In this document: piece by piece, positions 48,429-61,126 of the stretch
Layout: every line of letters starts with the position of its first letter
Position numbering within the stretch: position 1 is the first letter of the stretch
From: Entonaema liquescens
Lineage: Eukaryota > Ascomycota > Sordariomycetes > Xylariales > Xylariaceae
Direction of reading: 5' to 3'
Length of the DNA: 64,000 bases
NCBI GenBank assembly: GCA_902805475.1
Contig: CADCSX010000002.1
Span: forward strand, 3,286,001-3,350,000
Program-made: the position numbers and the translations under genes
Notes under the pieces: model-generated
Told to the model about the DNA's origin: nothing
What the model saw: the letters and a program-made list of their open reading frames with translations, nothing else
Databases searched by the model: none

Positions 48429-49598
48429 TCACGGAACACCCCTACCGGCTCTCGTAGCTTTGGCCAACTCCGACTGTGCCAAGTCGTCCGCGTAGCGCTT
48501 GTAGATCGGTACATAATGCTCATGATCGCTTGTCGTATTCTTAACGCTGTCTCGGCTCGAAACCGCGTCCAACCACTTCCGCCACCGGGCCCAGGCCTTT
48601 TCATCCGGCCCACCCTGCCCGGGCTCCGGGATGCGCAAGCCGCCCTTGAATTCTTCGAACACCCAGAGGCGAACCTACACATGACATGGTCAGTATATGA
48701 TTGCTTGCAAGGAACGAAGAAGTCTTTGCTCACAGCCCAAGGGACAAGCACAATATCAATCAGACTCAAATCAGAACCAAAGAAGAACGGCCCCTGAGGA
48801 TCCATCTCCCTCGCAAACTCAAGAAGATGTGACCTAAACTCCCGGCGCAGCTCATCAAGCCTCTTCTCCCCATCTTCCTGCTTCGACGGCTGGAACTGGA
48901 GGAACCGATGGAATGCGGGTATCACCCTGCTCGTGACGTAGTCGGTCCAGATGCGGGCCCTAGCGCGGGTATAATCGTCTTTGCCCACCTCTGGGAGGAC
49001 TTATCCGCGCGCACCCATTAGATATAATCGGCCAGCTGTATGGTCTGCCAAGTGTGAAACGAACTTACTATGCGGCTTATGATCGGGATAGTGGTCCTCC
49101 AGATACTCGCACAGCACGGTGCTCTCGTACAAGGACTTGCCGGGTGCGACCTCGAGCGTTGGGACGAGGCCGCGGGGATTGGCGCGCAAGACTTTCCACC
49201 ACAGGTTAGCTAACTAGCTAGGCAGTGTCTCTCTCTCACGTGCGAAAGACCAAGGTGAGGTTTAAGATCATCTTAAGGAGCTAGGAGAGCTCTTATGCTA
49301 CGTACGCTCAGGTCCCTTGTGATACGGATTGATCTCAATATACTGGTACGGGATGCCTTTCTCCTCAAGTGTAATCCATACTCGCTGTACGAAAGGGCAG
49401 AACCAGCCTGCGAACAATTTCAACGGCTGTTCGGCCGAGTGTTCCTATGCAATAAGTAGATACGTTAGCACGTGCTGTTCTTATACATCTTCTCTTTCCG
49501 AACTGGAAGTGTGTGTGCACTTAGTTGATACGCACATCAACTGTTTTCTTGGCGAGACCTGTTGCGACTGGATGTAAGTTGGAGTCCGGATGGGCCAT
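48429..49598 (-). CDS. Omega-like glutathione S-transferase (275 aa, five exons)
   Basis: Exons 49598-49536, 49444-49306, 49191-49069, 48990-48734 and 48674-48429. The joined frame is 275 aa, starting MAHPDSNLHPVATGLAKKTV and running into EHSAEQPLKLFAGWFCPFVQ. Cys37 in CPF marks an omega/glutaredoxin-like active site rather than a Tyr/Ser GST. The thioredoxin-fold N-domain continues with PRGLVPTLEV and LYESTVLCEYLEDHYP (glutathione-binding ES). The helical C-domain includes FFFGSDLSLIDIVLVPWAVR. Such enzymes reduce or deglutathionylate substrates with glutathione in the cytosol. The third intron's acceptor (CTCCCAG) is the least certain; it yields HKPHKVGKDDYTRAR. Confidence 0.88.
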
Positions 49599-50243
49599 AT
49601 TGATTGATTGTCTAATTGAGTGGAGGTAATAATTATCTGCAGGGAAGACGGATATGGAAGACTCGAATCGGGGAACCCTTTCAACAATTGTATATGAACT
49701 TACTAATATACCTAGCGTAGATGTCAAGTGCGACGTTAAGTTGAAGACGCTTGTTGATTTATAATTACCAGCGACTGCGGGATGACGTGATAGATGGAGA
49801 AGACTAGGGGGGGTTCTGGGGCGTTATACGCTGTCGTCACGACTGGTTTTGGTTGCTGAAGTTAATCATTGGAGAATGCCACTACTACAACGTCGTGTAG
49901 CTTATATTCCATTGGGATTTACCCTCGTGCGGGTATCCTAGCATCCTTATTATCTACACATAAACATCGAATGGATATCAGTTCCCTATAATCTACTGCG
50001 TTGAAGCAGTGCCGCCGGTGACCCAGACCCCAGAGCTGTACCAAACTCCGAAGCTCTTATGATATTTGCAACGCCTGATGAATGCATGCAACTGTCCTGT
50101 TTTGTCATCCTGTTTTCCGTAATAAAACCTAGCCCGTTTCCACAAACCAGAGAAAAGTTGAGTTGCCCCTTCTTTCCCCCTCAAATCTATATGTTGAACA
50201 ATAACTCCCCGGTTCATCGTAATTCATTCGCATGTGTGATATA
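49599..50243. other. Intergenic between GST and SHMT
   Basis: GST promoter and SHMT 3' flank. Frames at 49993-50247 on both strands are not supported. No gene. Confidence 0.45.
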
Positions 50244-51879
50244 CTAGATGCCCGCATCCAGTCTCCATCCCTCGACGGGAAGAGGGAATGTCTGGGACCA
50301 GGAAGAGATTTCCTTCCTGAGATCGTCGATCCTAGAGTTGCCGCCCTCGAAAAGCTTAGCCCTGAAGTCCTTGAGCTTGTTGGCTTCCTTAGGTAGGCTG
50401 GTCTGGATCTCCTTAGCTATTTTGATGCTCTCATCGATGTATCCAGCAACACGCTCGAAGTCCTGCTCGCCAAAGCCGCGCGAGGTCATAGCTGGGGTTC
50501 CGATGCGGATACCGAAAGGCGTCAAGGCAGACTTGTCACCGGGAGTGGCATTCTTGTTGCAAGCGATGTTGATCTGCTCCAGGACAGCTTCGATACGTGC
50601 ACCATCTACGGCCTGGGGTCTTAAGTCGAGGAGAACCATGTGAGAGTCAGTGCCGTCAGATACCAACTTGTAGCCGAGAGCCTTGAGCTTGTTCTCCAAC
50701 GTCTTAGCGTTAGACACGACCTTCTCTTGGTAGGCCTTGAACTCAGGAGTCTGGGCCTGCTTTAAGGCAACAGTTAAAGCAGTGATTGTGTGGTTGTGGG
50801 GACCACCCTGGTGACCGGGGAAGACGGAGAAGTTGATAGCCGACTCTAGATCATAGAGAGTCTGCTTGCCGGTCTTAGGATCAGTGCTTCGAACACCCTT
50901 TCGGAAGAAGATCATAGCACCACGGGGACCACGGAGCGACTTGTGAGTTGTAGTAGTAACGATATCGGCATGGGGGAAAGGAGACTTGATAACCTCAGCA
51001 GCGATCAGGCCAGAGATGTGAGCCATGTCAACCACGAGGTAAGCACCGACGGAATCAGCAATCTTCCGCATGCGTGCGTAGTCAATCTCACGGCAGTACG
51101 CAGAGGTACCGGCAACAAGAACCTTAGGACGGAACAGTTGAGCGTTCTCCTCAAGTCTGTCGTAGTCAATAATACCAGTGTCGAGGTTTACTCGGTAAGG
51201 CATCGTCTCGAAGTAAGTCGAAACTGCCGAGATCCTATAAGTAGCAAAGGTCAGCTATTGGATATGGTTTAAACAGTGGGAGTAAAAGCTTACTTTCGGG
51301 AAGGGGTTTGGTATCCGTGACTCAGATGACCGCCGTGGGGGAGGTCCAATCCCATCAATCGACCTCCAGGAGGCATGATAGCCTGGTAAACCTGCAAGTT
51401 CGCAGGGCTACCACTGAGGCATTGGACATTGACGCCCCATTGTTCCGGGTCGAGATGGAAGGTTTGGAGAGCACGCTTCTGGCAGAGGAGCTCGATCTGG
51501 TCTATGTGCTGGTTTCCACCGTAGTATCGGGCGCCGGGGTAACCTTCGGAGTACTTGTTGGACATAGGAGAACCAAGAGCATCGAAGACAGCACGCGAAG
51601 TAACATTTTCAGAGGCAATCAAGATAATGGACTCTCGCTGTCGTTGGATTTCCTTTTTCTACGGTGATCATTGAGTTAGTTACCAGTTTAATTAACTTGA
51701 GGTAGGAGTGCTTACCATAATCTCCGCAACCTCTGGATCAGAGTCGAGAAGAGACCTCTCGAGTAGCTATGTGTGAGTCAGCAGGATTACTCTCGTGAAG
51801 ACGAGATAGATACTAAAATGATATTACTGACGTCCTTATGCTCTTGGGAGAGAGCGTAGGTAGAACCGTTGGCAGCCAT
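50244..51879 (-). CDS. Serine hydroxymethyltransferase, cytosolic type (484 aa)
   Basis: Four exons: 51879-51832, 51766-51716, 51658-51294 and 51234-50244. The result is 484 aa and matches the family from end to end: MAANGSTYALSQEHKD, LLERSLLDSDPEVAEIM, KKEIQRQRESIILIASENVT, GYPGARYYGGNQHID and LPHGGHLSHGYQTPSRK. The PLP Schiff-base lysine is Lys253 in TTTTHKSLRGPRG. It converts serine and tetrahydrofolate to glycine and 5,10-methylene-THF. No mitochondrial presequence precedes the conserved start, so this is probably the cytosolic isoform. The first intron uses a rare GTCAGT donor. The three 5' introns cluster in the first third, as in other ascomycete SHM2-type genes. Confidence 0.96.
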
Positions 51880-54410
51880 TGTATGAAAATCGACTGTGTA
51901 TTTGACTAGGTACGAATTGAGAATCGAGTATCAATGGAATGTTCTCTTGCTCGGGAAGAGATAGTAAATAGTTTTTCAGCGGACTGAAAAGCTTTTTAAT
52001 AAGTAAAGGAAAGAAAGAAGGAAGAAGGATTACGAAAGGTAAGAAGGCAAGAAGAGGGAATAATATTTTTCTTCTCCTCCAATTGGGGTTTGGTGGGGTT
52101 CCTCTTAAGTGAAGTACTGTGTAAAAGTCTAGACGGGGTGCTCGTCCAACCATCGGCGGGGTAATAAATTGATACCTAGTGAACAAATTTCTCTTTACCT
52201 CTCTCTGCTTACGCTCCTAACTGCTTACTTACTCTTAGCTCTCCTAGGATCCGGAGTTACTGGCGGAGTAGCTTAACAGACGCTAAGCTAGGGCGGCTGG
52301 ACGGCTAATCCACTAGCGTACCTAGTATTTCATAGGAGGATCGGCGCCGAAGTCGGGCGAATCGGCTCATCCATCAAGGTCCCCTATACTTACTGTTGCA
52401 GTGGATGATCTTTCAGCTTTAAGGTGTTTGCCATTTATATAATTTATTCGTATTGAAAAGATTATAATAAAATTATACAATTATATAGTTAGACAGGTAG
52501 GTAACTAACATTATTATTGTATAACTGACGTAAGCACAGCTACCATGTCTGCATACCCAGCTGTGGCATGCTATCGACCTGCGAGGCCGAGTTTGAAGTG
52601 GCTAGTAATACATCATTGGGATGGTCTATTTATGAGTTGACTTTGATCGCAGAGCTCCTTTTCCAATGTACCCCCCAGAATGCGGATATCTTTCGGGGGT
52701 CACACTCCAGCGAATTCACTTGAGTAGCTAATTTATAAAGCGAAGATATATAAAATATTATACACTTCATATTTAGACTGGTCCCAGCGTAAGGAATCTT
52801 ACCCTTTCTCGTTTTCCAAAAATTTAATTATTCCCCTTCTATTAATCAGACAACTGATGTTTGATTCAACCCAATAACACTGCATGGTATTCTTGGTTTA
52901 TAATTGACATTTAAAAATATAAACCTCGAGTATACAAGAGAGCGTAATATCTAGCACTATAGAGACGAGACGAGACGAGACGCTGCTCATCAAAGCAAAA
53001 TATTAAAATTCTCAAAATATTATAGCGGGACATAATGTTAGATAACTACCTAACCTAGGTAGGTCTCACATTTCTCGAACGTCCTTCGTCACCTACATTG
53101 ACCTCTTCGGGCGAAATCAACCCCAAACATTCGAGGAGTCCCCCATTTCACTATCAATTATAAGGAACTTAGGATCATGGTTCATAACGCTTTAGGAGAA
53201 CACTGGGCTTACCAGATTTTATCTGAGTTTTGAATGCGGTATACTTGGCCTTCATGTTGATGGGAATCACAGCTAACCCTACTTGAAAAGGGAAGATTCA
53301 CTTATATCCAAATAATTAGGTAGGTACACCACGTTAACCACGGCTTCTTCATGTTTGGGTAGCTTTGCATTATTCAAAAAAATCCCAAATATTATGTTAG
53401 TGACTGGCGTAGTTTCAACTTCAGGATAAGTATGAAGTTTATGAAACCACAGCCAAAACTTTGACTCGGAGGATATACGAAGGCAAAAGACCGTTTTCAA
53501 TAATAAACCACCGCTTGACTTAAGCTAGAAATAGGCATTGTGGTCTTAATGCGTAGGTATCAAGCGATTCGCGGACGCCAAGGCCCAAGCATGATTGACA
53601 ATGCTACTATGTAAAGTATGAATGCTCACTCAATATTTGTATTTTATGTCTTACATAAGAGTAAGAATTATGAAGTCTTCAACATACCAACATTAGGTAC
53701 CAACATGCAAACGCGGATATTAGGTCACATGTTATTTCTGTAACAGGAAATATTGATTGCTTCGTACAGTACGGAATGCTCCTCTTATTTTGTTGTACCC
53801 CTTTAAGTATCCCGGAACGGATTAAAACGTAAATACCACATTCTATTGGAGAAGCCCAGCCCTTTCGGGTGGCGTTGAGCTTGTACCTGCTTGTGTCATC
53901 AGCGGTTGCTGCCTCAAGCATTTGGTTGCCCGGAACAGTTGGAACGTCGAGGATCCACATAAACCTCCCTACCTGCGTCATTGGGTGGACTCGGACCATT
54001 TTAGGCAAGGCTTGCTTGTCACAATCGTCACGGGTAAGCAGATAACACAGATGTACTGTACAAGCCCAACTTGTATTCTCCTCGCACGAGACTAAGGTCC
54101 TCACTCCACCCCCAGAAAGTTAAGTGCCTGCCTGCATGGACTGGGCCATTTCCGCCTGCCCCCCAAAACATAGAACGCTGATTGATTAGACGAGCTCGGC
54201 CGTTATCTTCTAGTCTCAGCAGCATCATCGGTCATTCTTCCTTCTCCTACCTATTTACATCCCATCCCATCAATCATCAATCATCAAACTTTCATCTACA
54301 TTTCCCTCTATTCCCAGGATTTCAACTTGTTCGGATATCGCTCGTCTCTCACTTTTTTCCTTCATAGTTTTATTGTTCTAATTTAGTCGATACCCATCGA
54401 GTTGCCCATC
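51880..54410. other. Long intergenic region, divergent promoters
   Basis: About 2.5 kb between the divergent SHMT and protease genes. Includes a short GAGAC repeat (52966-52981) and TACCTAACCTAGGTAGGT at about 53047-53064. Frames at 53279-53500, 53679-54104 and 54028-54228 are not supported. Pyrimidine-rich CATCCCATCAATCATCAATC (about 54260-54290) looks like the 5' UTR of the protease. Confidence 0.45.
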
Positions 54411-55716
54411 ATGAAGGGAGCTCTGCTTACCGCAGCTGTGCTGCTCGGCTCCGCCCAGGCCGGCGTCCACAAGATGAAGCTTAAGAAGATCCCTCTAGCT
54501 GACCAGCTGGTTCGTATATCCCTTGGTTAGCTGATGCGACATAGTATTGATGGCTTATAATAGGAGAGCATCCCGATTGAGCACCAAGTGCGCGGCCTTG
54601 GCCAGAAGTACATGGGCGCTCGACCTGAGACGCAGAGCCAGGCCATATTCCAAGACACATCCGTTCACGTGGATAAGGACCATCCTGTTCCCATCTCCAA
54701 CTTTATGAATGCTCAGTGTATGTATATTCATCTGCCTGTGAAACTCCAAAGCATCCGCTAATTAATCTTCGATAGATTTCTCCGAGATCAGCATTGGCAC
54801 TCCTCCCCAAGACTTCAAGGTTATCCTTGATACGGGTAGCTCTAACCTTTGGGTTCCCTCCTCATCCTGCGGTAGTATCGCTTGTTATCTTCACTCCAAG
54901 TACGACTCGTCCGCTTCTTCGACGTACAAGGAAAACGGCACTGAGTTCGAGATTCGTTATGGATCTGGTAGCTTAAGCGGTTTCGTGTCTCAGGATGTCT
55001 TGACTATCGGGGACCTTAAGGTTAAGAACCAAGATTTCGCTGAGGCTACCAGTGAGCCTGGTCTTGCTTTCGCCTTCGGTCGATTTGATGGCATTCTCGG
55101 GTTAGGCTTTGACCGACTCTCCGTTAACGGCATTGTCCCTCCTTTCTACCAGTTGGTTAACCAGAAGCTAATTGACGACCCCGTCTTTGCCTTCTATCTC
55201 AGTGGCGAGAATGGAGACGACTCCTCGGAGGTTGTATTCGGTGGTGTTGACAAGGACCACTACACCGGCAAGATCACCGAAATCCCGCTACGCCGCAAGG
55301 CTTACTGGGAAGTCGACTTCGATTCCATTTCTTTCGGTGATGAGACCGCTGAGCTCGAGAACACTGGTGTCATACTTGACACTGGTACTTCTCTCATTGC
55401 CCTTCCTTCCGACCTTGCTGAACTACTCAACAAGGAAATCGGCGCTAAGAAGAGCTTCAACGGCCAATACACTGTTGACTGCTCTGTCCGCGACTCGCTC
55501 CCCGATATCAGCTTCAAGTTGGGCGGCTACGACTTCGCTATCGGACCCTACGACTACATTCTCGAGGTCCAGGGCAGCTGTATCTCTACCTTCATGGGCA
55601 TGGACTTCCCTGCCCCTGTCGGCCCTCTTGCTATTCTCGGTGATGCATTCCTCCGAAGATGGTACTCCATTTACGACCTTGGCAAGGGCACCGTTGGTCT
55701 GGCTAAGGCTAAATAG
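54411..55716 (+). CDS. Vacuolar aspartic protease, proteinase A/PEP2 type (397 aa)
   Basis: Exons 54411-54509, 54564-54717 and 54776-55716 give 397 aa. Signal peptide MKGALLTAAVLLGSAQA is followed by a basic propeptide (GVHKMKLKKIPLADQLESIP). The mature enzyme starts near residue 72-85 (NFMNAQYFSEISIGTPPQDF). Catalytic Asp103 lies in VILDTGSSNLWVPS and Asp286 in VILDTGTSLIALPS. The flap Tyr is in FEIRYGSGSLSGF, and the C-terminus is GLAKAK. Two disulphide Cys pairs are present (CGSIAC, and Cys in VDCSVRD with QGSCIS). Family length is about 398 aa, so the gene is complete. It is the master hydrolase activator of the fungal vacuole. The first donor is GTTCGT, as in the VanZ-like gene. Confidence 0.95.
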
Positions 55717-57348
55717 GTGCAGCCTAGCAAGGCTATGAAAGAGGATGTATGAATGACCTGGTGAGGCTGTTAATGAGATGCAACATGGAAATTGTACTGG
55801 TTAAACCATAATTGGAGGGTAACAGCGGTTTTGAGTGCATTTCGAATTGGTTCCTAGCCTGGGACTCTTTTTCTTTGGGTATTGCTATTAAGGCTTAGTC
55901 GTTCAGCATGATGAGACCTTGTCTCCGTTGTAAATTACAGACCTACAACAAATACGTATTCGTATAGCATATCACCATTTCCATGTTGCCTTGGTAATAT
56001 CACGTAGCGTCGTTCGCCTAGTACGCCTAGTAACTTAATATTCTTGGTGATTTCTGCTACTATTGAGGGCCCATTCATTCTTGTCGAGTACGCTGCAGAT
56101 GTGCAAATATGATATGATATTACAGTCAGATAAATATAAGCAAAGCTGCTACTGCACACGTAATTTGTCAGGTTACATTTCCATCCTTATACCAATAAAT
56201 TGGGAAAAGGTAGCCAACAATGTAGCAACCAATTGTTAACATATGCAAGTGTTTTTTATTGGGTGGATTCTGTAGAGACGCTATTCCGACACGCTCATGG
56301 TTGGGTCGGGAGTCGATAGTACATGGAATAAGGGTCCGAGTTGTATCAAAGCATCTTTTGCGGTCCGAGCAAGACTTTGCTAGAAACACTCGGGCGAGTT
56401 TCGCTAGTTTCGCTAGTTAATCGTATTTTACTATCTTACACATATTCGAAATACTAAAAATACCGATTTATAAGTTATAAGTATTTGACTGGACTTATCA
56501 ATTTATAGGCAAATATGTAGGTATTTAAGCTTTTTTATTTAGGGATGTTTTTCATCAAGTTTGCTCTTTTGAATATGTAAAAACCAGGCTGACTCACCCT
56601 GAAATACGCGTCCAGCTACATACGTCTGTGTCAATCACGTGTGGATGATAATTGGTGGCTCGTGCCAATCGCGCTAGGCTGGATCGGTATTAGCTCAGAT
56701 ACATAGCGTTGGCCATCATTTGCAGGCCAGGACGGACAGATTCAATTTCGTTGTCGCAGCCTCTTCCCTCCCTCCCAAAAAATGATGAATGCAGTTTCCA
56801 GGAAAGAAAATTGTTAAACTAAAATTACGTGCATTCAACAACATATCCATTTTAAAACGATTCATCAATATTGCCGAATGGCTTTTCGTGGTGGACTCGG
56901 TTTTAAAAAAGATTCAGTTCTTTTTTCCGTTCTTATTACTTCCATCAGTTAGTTCCGTTGGATGGTGCGTCCTGTCCATTTCTACCGCCCTTGCAAAAGA
57001 ATTTTGTGGTTCTTTCCTAGGTACCTCCTTACCTACGGAATACCTGCCGTAAGTCAAGTTGCAGTTAGCAGTTTCCAGTACCTGAAGACCCGGTCTTGCC
57101 TGGGAACATTGAATTTTTTGGGGGTCCAGTTTCCAAGTCTGGGAGGTCGCGGTCGCACCAGCAAGCAACAGCAACCACAAGAAATCCCCAAGTCCCTTTT
57201 TCAATCGCGACCGACAGGCCGTGCAGCGCGACGGAGCCGCCAATTTCTTAGCAGCCCATCGACATCAACCGCCGCATCTCGCATACGACGGCCAACAACA
57301 ATAAAAAAAAACAAATTTATAAAAAAGTTGCATCTCAACTTGGCAAAA
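55717..57348. other. Intergenic between protease and 983-aa gene
   Basis: 3' flank of the protease and long 5' region of the next gene. The open frame running from 56962 into the next gene probably represents its 5' UTR rather than an N-terminal extension. It is low-complexity and joins the CDS at 57349. No other gene is seen. Confidence 0.45.
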
Positions 57349-60300
57349 ATGGCCTCGCCAGCCATAGCACTTCCTAACGGCATTTCTGCGCCCGTGCAGC
57401 TTACCAGCAGTAATAACAATAACAACGCCGATGTCGACGCCAATTCCAATGCCAATAGTCCAGATACTGGTGCCGACTCCGACGTCAATACTGCGCATTC
57501 TATCGCTAGTGGCTCTATCAAGCGCAAACGCGAGCCTTCGGAAGTTGGCGAGAAACCACCAAATGGTCTAACCATTGATCGCATCACTCCTACTGCAACC
57601 GATGACACTTCTCTCTCCAGCGCGACAAAGATCGATCAGCCTACGATACGTAATTACTTTGAAGTTCTTCAAAGGTATAATATTTCTTCAATTTGTAAAT
57701 ATTCTTCACAAGACCTATGCGCATCTTTCCCCCGAGTTCTTCGTCCACGCGTAACATATCAATGTACTCTAGTTCTAGTGCTCACTATTCGCGGTATATA
57801 GGCTTGACCCGACACCCTCTGTTCTCAAACGCCCCCTTCCCTACCCTGAAGATTCTTCCGGCGAACCGCAAGCAAAAAGGAAGAAGCCCGACGATGGAAA
57901 GCCGTTACCTTCCATTGCCGACAAGGTCGCCCAAGAGCAGTATCATGACCTTATTAATATTATCACCGATGTAAAAACCTCCATCGCCGACCACCTAGCC
58001 GAGCTACGAGACATACCACCTGGACAAGATGCCAAAATAAACGACGAGGCCATTGCTAAGGTCATTGAATTCAAGCGGCAGGCCTATAGCATTTTCAAGC
58101 GGGAGTTGTCATATCCTTATAACCCCCGCGTTTCTGATGTGCTCCACGATCTCGATTTAATCAACGATTTGCAGTCTAGCGCCAGTGGAAACACGGTTCT
58201 GACGATTATTGGGGAGTCTATGAGGGGGAAGCCTCTGTACTCGAGTCTACAGCAACCCATCCATAAACCCGAAAATGCAGAAACAACAATTCGACCGTTG
58301 AGAGAAGATGGCTTGCCCAGTGGTATTAAGGTTGCTAAGGCAATACCTTACTCTTTCTCCTCCGCCATTGAGAAAGACAAGAAATCGAAGACGTTAGGGG
58401 AGCTATTCCCAGCTCCACGTAACCTACCATCGCTCCAGCCACCCAAGGCACCGAAGAGCACCACTAAAGGAGTCCAAGTCGGCTGGCATCGCCCTGAACT
58501 GACCGAAAAGTCTAAGTACCGGGCCGGATCATACTTCAGTCAGTCAATATCCACCGGACGTTGGCTCGATTACAGCAATGCCGCCCCCCCTTCGCAGATC
58601 ATGACAAAACAACGTGAGCGAGCTTTAAGCTTAGCCGGAAATAAGCCTTCTTCATCTGACCTCGAGATGTCCGAGATGGAAGCGCTATTCCGTGGCGCTT
58701 TCTCTAGTTTCGCCCCTTCGAAGGATGACTCAGCTGCCATGATCTCGTCGGGATTAATTAGCCACACTATGTGGTGGCAGAAGGTAGGAAGACGCAGCTT
58801 GGATCGCTTGATGGAGACCGAGCTACCGGAAGATTCTCTGGAGAATACGGAGCAGGCCGCTATTGCCCCTGTGGAAGAGGTAGATGAAGAACTGATCAAG
58901 GAAGCCCTGGAAAATTGGGACGATACCATGATAGACCCCAGCCTCGAACAAGCCTGCTGTCCAAAGAAATCCGACGAGGAGAAAGACGTCGACGACATCC
59001 TCCAAGACGTATCTGATATGATTCAAACTCTAGTATCATATCAGAAGAATCGCAATCTGACCCTTCCAACCGCATCTAGTCAGAGTCGGTATGCGGCGGA
59101 TCCGTCACATAGCGATATGCTCACGAATGGAACACCGGTGCAGCCCGGAGAAGAGGAGACAGCCACTTACCAGGCTCTCAAAGCGCAGCTAGCTCTCGTT
59201 ATCCAAATGCTCCCGCCTTACGCCGTCGCACGCCTCAATTCGGATAAGCTGGAAGAATTGAATATATCAACCAAGATCGAAGTTCGCACCGATGAATATC
59301 AAGGTTTAATGGAGGAAGATGAGGCCGCTGCTCGTGCAAGAGCCGCACAGGTTCCTGTGAACCCCCGGCCAGTTACACATCGGTCATCGAGTTCTTCAAG
59401 CAACATGCAGTATAGTCAGCAGTATCACCCTAACCGTGCTCCGATGCCGAACCCACCGTTTTACGGCGCGCAAACGCCAATAAGACCCCCTCAGCCTGCT
59501 ATACAAAGACCTCCTCAGACAATGCCGGCCGCTTATCCACAGCGGCCCCCATCAAATACGGGCTACCGGCCTCCCAATCACTATCCCAACGCGGGTTACC
59601 CTCAGCAATTTAAACCTGCGCCATTCCCACAGCCCGTTCCTTACGGAGGAACACCGACGCCAGCTCGACCTCCCTACCAACCCATGCCTGGTTATCCTAA
59701 CATGGGTAACCAGACACCACAGGCCCGTTTCCCCCCGTACCCACCAGCCACCCAACCACCCAACTATCATCCTCAACCCTTTCAACCGCAGCAGCACGGC
59801 ACTCCAACACACCCACCTTATAACCAATACGCAAACGGCACACCTAACATACCTCCAAGGACAGCATCCCCGCATATTTCCCACCAGCCACCGCAGCATC
59901 AACCGATCCCTCACCACCCAGGGTATAACCCGGCTGCAACTCCCACAAGGCAACCATCTTTTAGTAGTCAACCCAATATGGGCAACGACCCATCCAGACG
60001 CTTCTATCCACCAGCCGGTTCGCCTGCAGTGCCCAATAACCAACTTAACCAGCACGGCCAGCAGAATCCAAATCCTCAAACCCCGGGTACTTCATCATTC
60101 CATACCTCCCTTAATCCTCACCAGGTTCAGCAAGCTATGGACCAAGCCAAGGCTCGCTTCGATGCGACCAAAAGTGCTCAAAGGACAACTGAGGGTATCA
60201 GAAATTCCATGTCCGCTCAAGGACAGGTTGGTGCACCAGTTGGCTTGGGTGGCATTGGCCTAGGAGGAGATCCGGCAAGGTTGGCAGCGGTTAGAGCAGG

Positions 60301-60427
60301 TATGCCCAACTACCCGACGTCCAGCCAGAGCCCCAAACCCATTCCCGCAGTTAATGGAAGCCCCGCGATGGCGCCCGCAGCTCCGGCAGCAAACGGTGGC
60401 CAGCCAATGCCTGGTAGAGAAGCCTAG
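57349..60427 (+). CDS. Conserved Pezizomycotina protein, disordered Pro-rich C-terminus (983 aa)
   Basis: Exons 57349-57674 and 57802-60427 (127-nt intron) give 983 aa. The N-terminus is low complexity with a likely nuclear signal (SIKRKREPS). After the splice come RKKPDDGKPLPSIADKVAQE and a helical region ending FKRQAYSIFKRELSYPYNPR. A conserved middle reads VGWHRPELTEKSKYRAGSYF, SISTGRWLDYSN, then MEALFRGAFSSFAPSKDDSA and SHTMWWQKVGRRSLDRLM. I recall this block from Aspergillus proteins but know no function. Acidic segments follow, then about 350 residues rich in Pro, Gln, Tyr and Asn. The pattern suits a nuclear chromatin or transcription factor subunit, by inference only. An in-frame open stretch upstream to 56962 is probably UTR. 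Confidence 0.82.
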
Positions 60428-60915
60428 AGACCTTCTGTACCTCAATTTTACCATCGTTACGTGGCGGATGCTATATTACGTCCACCCAGCCAAGGTGCGC
60501 AGGGTGTTTACTCGTTCAACCCACCAAGGGCTGATGACCCAGCACCAAAACGGGATTTGGAAACTGGGCAAAATAACAGAAACACGTCCAGATAAAAGTC
60601 GTATTGGCGTTGGTTTTGATCATTCAGGTTGCATATTGAGTTGGGAAGCAATCAGAGCTCCCAGAATAAAGGGGCGGTGTAGTGAGATACGAAGAGTGTA
60701 AGTGGAATAATCTTCCACGACAGGGAAAGGTATTGAGTTCTTAGAACAAAAGGGGTTAAGAGCGGCTCTTCTCCTGTTCTCCCGATTTGTTGGTCTACCC
60801 TTAGAGTTGATGCCGTCAACACTAGAGAATCGGAGTTAGCGAAGTGGAAACACGGAGGATTTCCCCCCTCCTCCTTAGGGCAAATGGACGGGCAGGACAT
60901 ACGTAGACGGCTTCA
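60428..60915. other. 3' flank of the 983-aa gene
   Basis: Presumably 3' UTR and spacer. No gene is recognised. Confidence 0.45.
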
Positions 60916-61126
60916 TTAATATCTTTGTTGTTGCGTTCCTTCCGCCTTTCGGGATAGAAAAGCTTCATCTTGTTCTTTTACGTGTTTTTTCTCGACCTCC
61001 GCGACCTGCTCAACGAGCAGGCGGCGCAGGTCCGATACAAGGCATATCGTCGCCGTCAGCCCTATAGTGGCACGGCGTGTACGTAGCCTTGGTGTATAAA
61101 ACAAATCCTGTGGAGATGTTAGGTTA
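60916..61126 (-). CDS. Possible terminal exon of an unrecognised small protein
   Basis: A minus-strand frame preceded by a good acceptor (CTAAC, then CCACAG at about 61127-61132) encodes DLFYTPRLRTRRATIGLTAT and a charged helix ending AEVEKKHVKEQDEAFLSRKA. The helix looks protein-like. The 5' exon is not clear: ATGs at about 61215 and 61262 each precede a possible weak donor (GTAAAA or GTCAGA). I recognise no family. It may be a small mitochondrial or membrane protein, or noise. Confidence 0.35.

Noticed and set aside
53679..54104. 141-aa minus-strand open frame upstream of the protease
   Set aside because: No recognisable domain and odd composition; probably chance in a spacer.
56962..57348. 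In-frame N-terminal extension of the 983-aa gene
   Set aside because: Low-complexity leader, with the family-like start MASPAIALPNG in a good context (AAAATGG) at 57349.
59552..60079. 175-aa open frame on the minus strand
   Set aside because: It lies antisense within the Pro-rich coding region of the 983-aa gene, a typical shadow of biased composition.
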